A program made the translations under genes and the position numbers. The notes below the pieces were generated by a model. It saw nothing but the letters and a program-made list of their open reading frames with translations, was not told where the DNA came from and did not search any database. Below are positions 46,360 to 54,858 of a DNA stretch of 64,000 bases, in pieces (the stretch's first letter is position 1; each line of letters starts with the position of its first letter). The stretch comes from Pseudidiomarina gelatinasegens (GTDB lineage Bacteria > Pseudomonadota > Gammaproteobacteria > Enterobacterales > Alteromonadaceae): contig NZ_RSFE01000001.1 of assembly GCF_004025325.1 (NCBI RefSeq), forward strand, positions 248,001 to 312,000, in the 5' to 3' direction.

Positions 46360-47928
46360 TTATTTAAGCTCAGTTAAAGCGTCAGTTAAGGCTGCTAAGT
46401 GCTTGTTATAGGCACTAGCGCGGCCTTTGGCTTTAGCGTACACCTTTTGATTCATTGGCTCGCCGCGTGCTGTAGTAACGCTGGTAGCAACGCTTACGTA
46501 GTCATCTTGCACTGGGTCGGCGCTTAAGCCACAGAACTCAAGCAACTGTTGCTGAGTTGCTGCGCTGTCACTAACCATGGCTTCATAATCAACGCTAAGC
46601 ATCTCATCACCAAGTGTTGATTGCCACGCACTCATTAAGGCCTGGTAGTGCGAGTAATAATGCCCCAGTTCAGCTTGATCGTACGCGTAGGCATAACGGT
46701 CACTGAACAATGTGCGGTAAATTGACCAACAGGTGTCCAACGCATCACGTTGCACGTGAATGATTTTCGCGGTTGGCAGCGCCTTTTTGATCAAGCCGCA
46801 ATACAAGAAGTTGAATGGCAGTTTATCAACAACAAATTCGTGCCCATCAGCAACTTCTGAAAGTTTAGCCAAATACGCTTTGCCAAGATCGGTGTAGTTC
46901 AAGTTTTGCAGCGCTTGTTCGCGTGTCGCCCCGCTGTGTTCAGCTAGGTAGCTTGCTATAGCTTCATTGAGTAGTAACGGGAAATCAGCAAACTCACCCA
47001 ATGATTTCACCTTTGGGTGTGCCGCTAAATAGCGCTCAACCAAGGTTGCACCACTGTTGGGCATGCTCACTACAAATACTGGCGTTATCGCGGTCTTCTT
47101 ATTGCCACGCCCCTGCACGTTCCAAGTTTTCGCAACTTGGGTGAGTTGCTGCAGCGCATCAAGCTCTGCGGCTTCGTTATATGGTGTAATTTTCTTTTGT
47201 AATGCATTGCCCTTGGTTGCGGCATCAAATGCCAATTCATGCTCACCAAGGTCATCATATTCTTTCGCTAAAGCAAACCATATCGGTGTGTCGGCAACTT
47301 CATTGGCGCGAGCGCGCGCTTTTAGCGCTTCAATATGATTACGCGCTTTAGTTTGTTTACGCAGCAGTGCAAGCACGTAATATGCCATGCTCGGCGCTTG
47401 CTCGTTATCACAAACTTTCTTAATTATTTTTTCAGCAGCTTTGCTATCGCCCAAGAACCAGCGGTTCAGCCCTTCATCAAAGGCCAATACAATGTCATCG
47501 GGGTGCTGTTTACGCAGGCTTTCAATAATCGCCAAGGCTTTCGCTGGCTGATCCAACTGCGTATAAAAACGTGCAAGCTGTTGTTGATACTTTCTGTTGT
47601 CTTGCGCGAGCTTGGTTGCAGCTTCTAGCGCAGTTGCCAGTTGTTTACGCTCTTTTAAGCGGTCAAGCACATACAATCGGTCAATATGGAACACAATTTG
47701 CTCTGGCATAGCCTTAATTGCGCGGGTTAAATACGCCAACGCGCCATGCAGATCGCTTTGCTGGTTGCATACCTGTGCAGCTAAGTGAAGTAATGCAGCA
47801 GAATCTGGCTCTTTGCCGACCGCATCTTCAATGTAGTCGCGTGCAGCTTGTTGCTGTCCGCCTTTCACTAGTGTGGATACGTATTTTGTAATGCTTTGAA
47901 TATCGGTTACCGATGACTGCTCACTCAT
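46360..47928 (-). CDS. TPR-containing sulfotransferase (copy 2)
   Basis: A 522-residue protein of the same architecture: TPR repeats to about residue 270, then VFVVSMPNSGATLVERYL as the PAPS loop, LGEFADFP, and IIHVQRDALDTCWSIYRTLF as the 3'-phosphate site. The PAPS loop has N and A in place of the usual R and S/T (PNSGATL), a variant that may still bind. It lies 93 nt downstream of the first TonB receptor, beyond a terminator. Confidence 0.86.
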   Translation of the reverse strand: MSEQSSVTDIQSITKYVSTLVKGGQQQAARDYIEDAVGKEPDSAALLHLAAQVCNQQSDLHGALAYLTRAIKAMPEQIVFHIDRLYVLDRLKERKQLATALEAATKLAQDNRKYQQQLARFYTQLDQPAKALAIIESLRKQHPDDIVLAFDEGLNRWFLGDSKAAEKIIKKVCDNEQAPSMAYYVLALLRKQTKARNHIEALKARARANEVADTPIWFALAKEYDDLGEHELAFDAATKGNALQKKITPYNEAAELDALQQLTQVAKTWNVQGRGNKKTAITPVFVVSMPNSGATLVERYLAAHPKVKSLGEFADFPLLLNEAIASYLAEHSGATREQALQNLNYTDLGKAYLAKLSEVADGHEFVVDKLPFNFLYCGLIKKALPTAKIIHVQRDALDTCWSIYRTLFSDRYAYAYDQAELGHYYSHYQALMSAWQSTLGDEMLSVDYEAMVSDSAATQQQLLEFCGLSADPVQDDYVSVATSVTTARGEPMNQKVYAKAKGRASAYNKHLAALTDALTELK

Positions 47929-47972
47929 GTTACTTATCCTGGAATGCTGTTGTTTTACTGAAGCGGAAATAA

Positions 47973-47998
47973 AAAACGGCGACTAATGTCGCCGTTTT
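47973..47998 (-). terminator. Intrinsic terminator after TonB receptor 1
   Basis: An 11-bp stem AAAACGGCGAC/GTCGCCGTTTT with a 4-nt loop and T-rich tail on the minus strand. It lies 23 nt past the receptor stop and separates it from the sulfotransferase genes. Confidence 0.8.
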
Positions 47999-48021
47999 AT
48001 TAAACGCTAATTCTTTCGCTA

Positions 48022-50847
48022 TTAGAAGCGGAAAGTTACGCTTGCGTGGATGTAACGACCCAATGTGTCGTAGAAACCAGCAACAGTGTTTGCGTTAGTA
48101 GACAGTGAACCGCCAACCAATGGTGGCTCTTTATCTAGGATGTTGTTGATACCAACAAGAACTGAAGTATTTTCGTTCACATCAAAAGTACCCACTACGT
48201 CTAAGTAGCTTTGTGAACCAATACCTTTACCAACCAATAACTGGTCAGTAGTTCCTTCATAGTCAACACCACCGAAGTAGCGCCATTTCAACTGTGCAGT
48301 CCAGATATCATCCGGAGTGTACGTCATGGTTAAAGAGTGACGCCAGTCTGGCTGTGGGAAACAGTTTGAACTGATTAAGCCCGCACAGTCTTGACCTACG
48401 CTATCTGCGTACTTCTCAAGGTACAATGAACCATTCATACGTGCAGTAATAGTACCGCCAAGAACGTCTTCAAGAGTATAGTTAGCGTTTACGTCAACAC
48501 CGCTATATTCTTCAGAACCAACGTTGATGTTAGTTGCACGAACGAATCCATCGTTACCACGCCACAAGCTGCCTGATGGAGCACGGTTTACGTTGTTACA
48601 GTAAACTGCGTCGCCAGTTTCACCACACAAACGAAGTGTGTTTGAAGCGCCCAAGGTACCGATAACTTCGTCGATTTCGATAATCCAGTAGTCAACTGTG
48701 AAGTTCAAGTTGTCAAGTGGGTTCGCAACAACACCGAATGTTAAGGTATCAGCTACTTCTGGTTGCAACTCAGTGTTACCACCGAACAAACCGTTGTACT
48801 GTGATGCAGGGTTAGCATCAACATTACCGTATTGCGCTGAAGTTACGCCAGTGTTAGCACACTGCGCTGCAGTGAACTCAGGAGTATCGCCCGCACATGG
48901 GTCAGTACCACCCCACAAACCGATAGAGGTTGCAGCGAACAATTCACCAACGTTTGGAGCACGTACTGCACGGTTGTAGCTTGCACGAACTTTCCAGTCA
49001 GCAGTGATGTTGTAATCTAAAGCTGCTTTATAAGTCGTTTCGTTACCAGAAGTGCTGTAGTCAGAGAAACGTACACCTAAATCTAAGGTCATGCTATCAA
49101 TGCCGTCACGGCCTTCAGCAATTGGTACGCTCAACTCACCAAACAATTCTTTAACGTTGTAACCGCCAGCCAAGCTGTTAGTTGGGCCGCCTTGGCCAGC
49201 CAACGCGCCTTCTTGGTAGATAGTGTCAGCAGTACGCTCGAAATCTACTTCGCGGTTTTCAACACCAAATACTGCAGCCATTGGCAAATCAGAAGATGGC
49301 AAGCTTGCGCCCAATTCACCGGTCACGAATGCGTTAACAATACGCTGTGAGGTGATACCAGTCATGATTGCAACGCCACCTAGTGCATCAGCAGATTCTG
49401 CAGTTACACCACCTGGAGTGAATACGTCGTATTCAGCGTTTTCTAACGCATCTTGTACATACTTAACGTAGAAGTCGTTAACATACGCAGTGTTTGAAGA
49501 AGTTGAACCGAACTGGAATGACGCGTCATATGACCAGTTTGAATTCAAGTAACCTTCAGCACCAACTACCATACGGAACGCGCTGTGTTCCAGGTTGTTC
49601 ATGCGTGGGCCGCCTTCAACGTTACGCTTACCAATGTAGGCGCCAATAGTTTCAACGTCTGGACCGAATTCGCTACGGAATTGCGCACGTTGTGCGTCAC
49701 TGAATAGTGCACTATTGATGTCGATGTCTTGACGGAATGCGTAGAAAGTACCTGACTCAGCGATCTGAGCAACAGTACGGTCATGCATGTAGCTCAGTTC
49801 CATATACGGACGGAATGAGTCGTTTACTTCATAGTTTACGAACGCACCCATAGTGTAACGAGTATCTGGACGCATGAAGTGGTTAACTGGCGCGTAGTTG
49901 TAAACGTTGCTGCCATCATACGGAGAGAAGCTGCCGTCACCATTCAATGACCACCAAACTTCTTGGTCAAGATCGTATTCACCGCCAACAACTGGCGCGA
50001 AGAATGTGTTTGGTAATGGCGCAGTAGATGAACCACCACAAGCAGTACCAGCTGCGTTCAGAGCACATGATGAATAGTCACGTGATTCTTGACGAAGCTC
50101 ATTGATTTGACGCCATGTAGCGTAAGCAGTTGCGTGACCTTTACCGCCAGCGAAGCTGCTACCCATGGTTACGTCGATGTTGTATGACTTACCGTCGATA
50201 CCGCTACCACCAGTAGGATAACCGAAGTTACGCTCATCCATCAGGCCTTGCATGTAGTCGTTACCGTTGCTGTGCTGGTAACCAGATGCACCGACATTAA
50301 CTTCTAAGCCTTCGAAGTCATCTTTCATTACGAAGTTGACAACACCAGATACGGCGTCAGCACCGTAAGTAGCAGAACCACCACCGGTAAGCACTTCTAC
50401 GCGCTCAACCAAAGCTGATGGAATTTGGTTAACGTCAGCTGCTTGCGAGTAAATACCGCCTGATTGCAGACGACGACCGTTCATAAGTACCAAAGTACGG
50501 TTAGTACCGATACCACGAAGGTCAAGTGTTGCTACACCAGATGCACCGTTAGCGATGTAAGAAGTTTGTGCTGCTTCTACCTGTGGAAGACTGTTCATCA
50601 AATCTTCGATACGGGTAAAACCAGAGTTTTTGATTTCTTCAGAAGAAGTGATTTGTACTGGGCTAGATGATTCATAGTCAGTACGTTTGATACGTGAACC
50701 TGTTACGGTAATACGTTCTTGAGCTTCTTCAGCTTGCTCTTCGCCAGACTGGTCCTGCGCTGCCGCAGTGCCTGACAACGCAAGTGAAGCGCCACCGAAC
50801 ATAAGAGCCAAGCGGATAGACTTAGCTAATTTATTATTAGTATACAT
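48022..50847 (-). CDS. TonB-dependent outer-membrane receptor 1
   Basis: A 941-residue receptor starting at the ATG at 50847 (AGGGAGAA upstream). It has a signal peptide ending ALSGTAAAQ, a TonB-box-like ERITVTGSRI, a plug domain with NRTLVLMNGRRL and GGSATYGADAVSGVVNFVMK, and a 22-strand barrel ending in aromatic F (ASVTFRF). Plug wording and length fit the large receptors of marine Alteromonadales that import peptides or saccharides. The substrate is not readable. It is next to receptor 2 and two sulfotransferases. Confidence 0.92.
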   Translation of the reverse strand: MYTNNKLAKSIRLALMFGGASLALSGTAAAQDQSGEEQAEEAQERITVTGSRIKRTDYESSSPVQITSSEEIKNSGFTRIEDLMNSLPQVEAAQTSYIANGASGVATLDLRGIGTNRTLVLMNGRRLQSGGIYSQAADVNQIPSALVERVEVLTGGGSATYGADAVSGVVNFVMKDDFEGLEVNVGASGYQHSNGNDYMQGLMDERNFGYPTGGSGIDGKSYNIDVTMGSSFAGGKGHATAYATWRQINELRQESRDYSSCALNAAGTACGGSSTAPLPNTFFAPVVGGEYDLDQEVWWSLNGDGSFSPYDGSNVYNYAPVNHFMRPDTRYTMGAFVNYEVNDSFRPYMELSYMHDRTVAQIAESGTFYAFRQDIDINSALFSDAQRAQFRSEFGPDVETIGAYIGKRNVEGGPRMNNLEHSAFRMVVGAEGYLNSNWSYDASFQFGSTSSNTAYVNDFYVKYVQDALENAEYDVFTPGGVTAESADALGGVAIMTGITSQRIVNAFVTGELGASLPSSDLPMAAVFGVENREVDFERTADTIYQEGALAGQGGPTNSLAGGYNVKELFGELSVPIAEGRDGIDSMTLDLGVRFSDYSTSGNETTYKAALDYNITADWKVRASYNRAVRAPNVGELFAATSIGLWGGTDPCAGDTPEFTAAQCANTGVTSAQYGNVDANPASQYNGLFGGNTELQPEVADTLTFGVVANPLDNLNFTVDYWIIEIDEVIGTLGASNTLRLCGETGDAVYCNNVNRAPSGSLWRGNDGFVRATNINVGSEEYSGVDVNANYTLEDVLGGTITARMNGSLYLEKYADSVGQDCAGLISSNCFPQPDWRHSLTMTYTPDDIWTAQLKWRYFGGVDYEGTTDQLLVGKGIGSQSYLDVVGTFDVNENTSVLVGINNILDKEPPLVGGSLSTNANTVAGFYDTLGRYIHASVTFRF

Positions 50848-51052
50848 ACTGTGTTCTCCCTGGATCACTTATACGTGATTTACTAGGTTTAAAGTCGGCA
50901 CGTGAACGCCCGCGTGCGTCTTATAAATCGTGCGTTTTAACGCATTCGCATGCATAAAAAACACCCGACATCACCCGATATTAATTAAAACAAAGCCGTT
51001 TCACAAGCCCAGAAGTGCAATTAAACCATTTGATTGTAAATATAAATAAAAA

Positions 51053-51080
51053 AAGCCCGCCTCTTTGCAGAGGCGGGCTT
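51053..51080 (-). terminator. Intrinsic terminator after TonB receptor 2
   Basis: A 12-bp stem AAGCCCGCCTCT/AGAGGCGGGCTT with loop TTGC and a T-run on the minus strand. It is 27 nt past the receptor stop. Confidence 0.9.
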
Positions 51081-51106
51081 ACACTTTTACCGATTAAGCT
51101 AACAGC

Positions 51107-54028
51107 TTAGAACGTGTATGTACCACGTAAATAAGCAAAGCGACCGATGTTGTCATAAACCGCTGAACCCGCGCCAGTAGCAGTGTTTGCTATGCCCGGT
51201 GGACGACGGTTAAAGAAGTTATCAACACCAAGGCTCACACCGAAACCATTGTCGAATTTGTAACCTGCGTTTACATCAGTTACCGCGTAGCTACCCCAAC
51301 GTAATTCGTTGCTTGGGTTAGGGTTACGCTCTAATGAATCCGCAGTGTACAGTTCAACACCGTTCAAGTAACGGGTGTTGGTACCGAATGACCATGCGCC
51401 AACGCGGTAGCCGAAGCGTAACTGCATTTGCAGATCTTGGTCACCGGTGATACCAGCATAATCAGTGAAGTTATCTGGCTCATCAGCGAATGGATAGTCT
51501 TTCGCTTCAATCAAATAAGTACCGATTAAGTTGGTGGTGAACTCGCCATCAAACAATGGAGTTTCATAAGCGAATTCGAAATCAACACCAGAGTTCAAGC
51601 TGCGCGCGATGTTCAACGCGAAACCACGCATTAAGGTGATTTCACCTGTTGCTGGATCACGGTCAACAAGGTTACAGAATTGGTTGTCAACGCTTTCAGC
51701 GTCTACACAACGGTTAAGAACAGTCTGGAAGCCAATGCCACTGATGGTATCGTCGATGTCGATTTCCCAGTAGTCAACAGTTGCTGAGAAGCCTTCTAAC
51801 CAAGTTGGCGTGTATACAAAACCAACAGTAAGGGTTTCTGCTGACTCTTCGTTCAGGTCAGGGTTACCACCTACTAAGGTTTCAAGTGTTGCTGCATCGT
51901 AGTCAGAGTCGAAATCTGCTGGCACACCAAGTGCGGCACAGTTTTGCTCACGACGGGTACGTGCTTCGCCACTCAAATCAGCAAGGTTGCTGGTACGGCA
52001 TGGATCGTTAACACTCGCGAATGACTGGCTTTGGCCAGAGAACAATTCGTCGATGTTTGGTGCGCGAATCGCTTCGGCATAAGTAACACGCGTACGGAAT
52101 TGATCATTCACGGTCCAGTCGAAGCCAACTTTCCAGCTGGTTGCGTTACCGATAGTTGAGTAATCAGCAAAACGTACAGCGGTGTCAAACGTCAACATGT
52201 CAACGAATGCTACGTCGCTTACTAAAGGCACGGTAACTTCGCCGAACACTTCAGAAACGTCGTATTTACCGTCAGTTTCACCCAACGCGTTGAAGAAGGT
52301 TGCGCCAGTTTTAGCGAACGGGTCTTCTACAGTGACAGATTTCTCTTCACGGTATTCAACACCACCTGCAAAACCAACGAAACCAGCTGGCAATTCATAC
52401 AAGAATGAATTGGTAAACGCTGCGTTGAATACAGTTTGTTCAATTTCAGAAGTACCGATTGACGTAGTGGTCACGTAATCTTGAGCTTCTTGACTTGGCA
52501 TACCGTCGCCAAAGATGTTGATAGGCACACAACCGTCAGCCTGCGCTTCAGCGCTACGACATACGATGTTACCTGTACCATCGTCAACTGCGTCCAGTGC
52601 CCATTCCATGTTTTGGAAGATCACGTTCGCGCCGTTAACACGCTCAATTTCAGATTTACCCCAAACCAATGACACGTCATACGTCCAGTCTTGGTTCAAG
52701 TTACCTTCAGAACCCACTACGAAACGCGTTGTTTCACGGGTGTTTTCTTCAATACGACGACCTACATCGTTGTACATACGGTTAACACCAACAAATGGAA
52801 TGCCTAAGTCATCCATTTCTTGCGCTAAGCCTTCAGGTAAGAATGCGTTGTCACGCTTCATCAAGTAAGGGTAACCTGCTGCCGCCGCGCCCGTAGCATA
52901 GAAACGGAAGAACGGCTGACCGATGTTCTGGCCTTTGCTGTTTACGTATTTGGCATCAAAATAAACGGACATGTCGTCGTTGACTTCGTAGTTACCTTTT
53001 ACGTTGTAGTTGGTACGCGAGAACTTCGGTTGCACCTCGTTGTACTGACGCAAGTTAATATAGTCACAATCTTGACAGAACAAGCCGCTAACTACATCGC
53101 CAGTATAAACGTCACGATAGCTGCCATCTGGGTTGAACGTGCCCATGATGCCGCCAGTGAACGGGTTCCAGGTAGTACCTGGATTCGAGATTGCATAGTA
53201 CCCTGCGTTTGGAAGCAAGATTTGATCAGGGAATGCTGGATCATCTTGCTGTTCTGCCGTACGTGGACCATACAGGTCTTCATAACGGAAGTTAGCGAAA
53301 GATGTAGCTGTCCAAGGGTTATCCAACGAGTTCAATGAATCTTGACCGTTGTACTCAACAGAGAAAGCGATGTTACCGCGGCCGCCATTGAAGTTAGTAC
53401 CATATGACAAGGTGTATTTTTCGTTGTCGTATTCATGATTATCGGCATAACCGCGGGTAGCGGTAGCGTTCAAACCTTCAACGTTTTTCTTCAATACGAA
53501 GTTGATTACACCCGTTACAGCGTCAGCACCGTATACCGCTGATGCACCACCAGTGATGATTTCAACGCGCTCAATCCAAGCACTTGGAATGGTGTTAGTA
53601 TCAACAGCACCAGAACCTGGCGAGCTTGATACGTGACGCTTACCGTCAACCAATACCAAGGTACGGTCAACACCCATGTTACGCAAGTTCAGGGTACTAA
53701 TACCTGCAGTACCGATAAAACGGCCTGAGTTTGCTAAGGTGAAGGTGGTTGCCAATGCTGGCAAACGGCTTAAAACTTCACCAATGTTCATCGCACCAGT
53801 TTCAACTAACGCGTCACCGTCAATAACAGTGATTGGCGTAGGTGAACTTTCACCGATACGACCGATACGAGAACCAGTTACCTGGATCTTCTCAACTTCT
53901 TCGCGATCAACTTCTTGGTTGTCAGTTTGGTCTTGCGCAAAAGCAGGTGCACCAACTAACAACGCAGAGCTGAACCCAGCTACTAACGCAGCTTGGATCG
54001 AATTCGCTAAAAATGATTTTTTAGCCAT
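51107..54028 (-). CDS. TonB-dependent outer-membrane receptor 2
   Basis: A 973-residue receptor with signal peptide (ALLVGAPAFAQ), TonB-box region KIQVTGSRIGR, plug with DRTLVLVDGKRHV and GGASAVYGADAVTGVINFVLK, and a barrel ending in F. It is a paralogue of receptor 1 with the same plug pattern. A 212-nt leader upstream carries an 11-bp hairpin (54057-54098). Confidence 0.92.
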   Translation of the reverse strand: MAKKSFLANSIQAALVAGFSSALLVGAPAFAQDQTDNQEVDREEVEKIQVTGSRIGRIGESSPTPITVIDGDALVETGAMNIGEVLSRLPALATTFTLANSGRFIGTAGISTLNLRNMGVDRTLVLVDGKRHVSSSPGSGAVDTNTIPSAWIERVEIITGGASAVYGADAVTGVINFVLKKNVEGLNATATRGYADNHEYDNEKYTLSYGTNFNGGRGNIAFSVEYNGQDSLNSLDNPWTATSFANFRYEDLYGPRTAEQQDDPAFPDQILLPNAGYYAISNPGTTWNPFTGGIMGTFNPDGSYRDVYTGDVVSGLFCQDCDYINLRQYNEVQPKFSRTNYNVKGNYEVNDDMSVYFDAKYVNSKGQNIGQPFFRFYATGAAAAGYPYLMKRDNAFLPEGLAQEMDDLGIPFVGVNRMYNDVGRRIEENTRETTRFVVGSEGNLNQDWTYDVSLVWGKSEIERVNGANVIFQNMEWALDAVDDGTGNIVCRSAEAQADGCVPINIFGDGMPSQEAQDYVTTTSIGTSEIEQTVFNAAFTNSFLYELPAGFVGFAGGVEYREEKSVTVEDPFAKTGATFFNALGETDGKYDVSEVFGEVTVPLVSDVAFVDMLTFDTAVRFADYSTIGNATSWKVGFDWTVNDQFRTRVTYAEAIRAPNIDELFSGQSQSFASVNDPCRTSNLADLSGEARTRREQNCAALGVPADFDSDYDAATLETLVGGNPDLNEESAETLTVGFVYTPTWLEGFSATVDYWEIDIDDTISGIGFQTVLNRCVDAESVDNQFCNLVDRDPATGEITLMRGFALNIARSLNSGVDFEFAYETPLFDGEFTTNLIGTYLIEAKDYPFADEPDNFTDYAGITGDQDLQMQLRFGYRVGAWSFGTNTRYLNGVELYTADSLERNPNPSNELRWGSYAVTDVNAGYKFDNGFGVSLGVDNFFNRRPPGIANTATGAGSAVYDNIGRFAYLRGTYTF

Positions 54029-54056
54029 GTCTTACTCCCCGATTCATTATATTTAT

Positions 54057-54098
54057 CTCGGCTTGAAGCCTATTTTTCGAGTTTGCTTTCAAGCCGAG
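54057..54098. repeat. Hairpin in the leader of TonB receptor 2
   Basis: CTCGGCTTGAA and TTCAAGCCGAG (11 bp) pair over a 20-nt loop, 29 bases upstream of the receptor start. It could be an operator or an mRNA leader structure. Confidence 0.45.
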
Positions 54099-54240
54099 TT
54101 CTGAGTGTTCTACAGCAGTTATAACTGACTTGTATAGAATCCCACTTAGTTAACTACACAGGGAAACTATTTTCAATGCCTTTTTAACATTAAAATTACG
54201 TCAGTCATCGCGTTTCAAACGCGCTTTGCACAAAAAAGGA

Positions 54241-54855
54241 TCACCACAGGCGGGATTTTGAGCTGCCGGCGAATTTATAACCTTGCGCCAGCATTAATTC
54301 ACCGCAGCCGACAGCATCGCTAAACGCATGATGTGCATTGTACTCTGGCAGGCCATAACGCGCGCGGCAGGCAGCGAGGGTTAACGAGCCGCGTTCAATA
54401 TGGTGTTGCTGACGTTTTAAACGCTTGGCTTCAAACGCCAACGTGTCGAATAGAGCAAGGGGTTCAAGTTTGATTCCATGTTGACGTGCGGCATGCTTTA
54501 AAAAACTCCAGTCGAGCTGAATATGGTGACAAACCAAAACCTTGCCCCGCAAAATTTCAGCAAGCTGCTCTAACATTGCGCGCGGTTCCGTGGTTTCAAG
54601 AAAGTCTTTACTCACCAAGCCATGCACTACTGGCGACTGCTTTAAATCGGTCTGATCATGCTTTATCAGGTAGTAGCGACCTGTTTTATAGTCAATCACC
54701 GGCGGCTTAATCTCAACCCAAGCCACGGCCAGTAACTGATCGGTGTTAGGGTTCAAGCCACTGGTTTCAATATCTAGGGCAATATAGGTGTGATGCGTCC
54801 ATGATTTGCGCACTTGTATGGTTTTTAACCACCAGCGCTTTAAATAGCCAAACAT
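54241..54855 (-). CDS. DnaQ-like 3'-5' exonuclease
   Basis: A 204-residue DEDDh exonuclease: motif I YIALDIETSGLNP (D and E), motif II VCHHIQLDWSFLKHA (D), motif III HHAFSDAVGCGELML (H and D). It resembles the polymerase III epsilon-type exonucleases commonly encoded after DUF294 proteins in Vibrio and Pseudomonas. It follows the CBS/DUF294 gene by 3 nt and is probably co-transcribed. Confidence 0.9.
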   Translation of the reverse strand: MFGYLKRWWLKTIQVRKSWTHHTYIALDIETSGLNPNTDQLLAVAWVEIKPPVIDYKTGRYYLIKHDQTDLKQSPVVHGLVSKDFLETTEPRAMLEQLAEILRGKVLVCHHIQLDWSFLKHAARQHGIKLEPLALFDTLAFEAKRLKRQQHHIERGSLTLAACRARYGLPEYNAHHAFSDAVGCGELMLAQGYKFAGSSKSRLW

Positions 54856-54858
54856 GCA

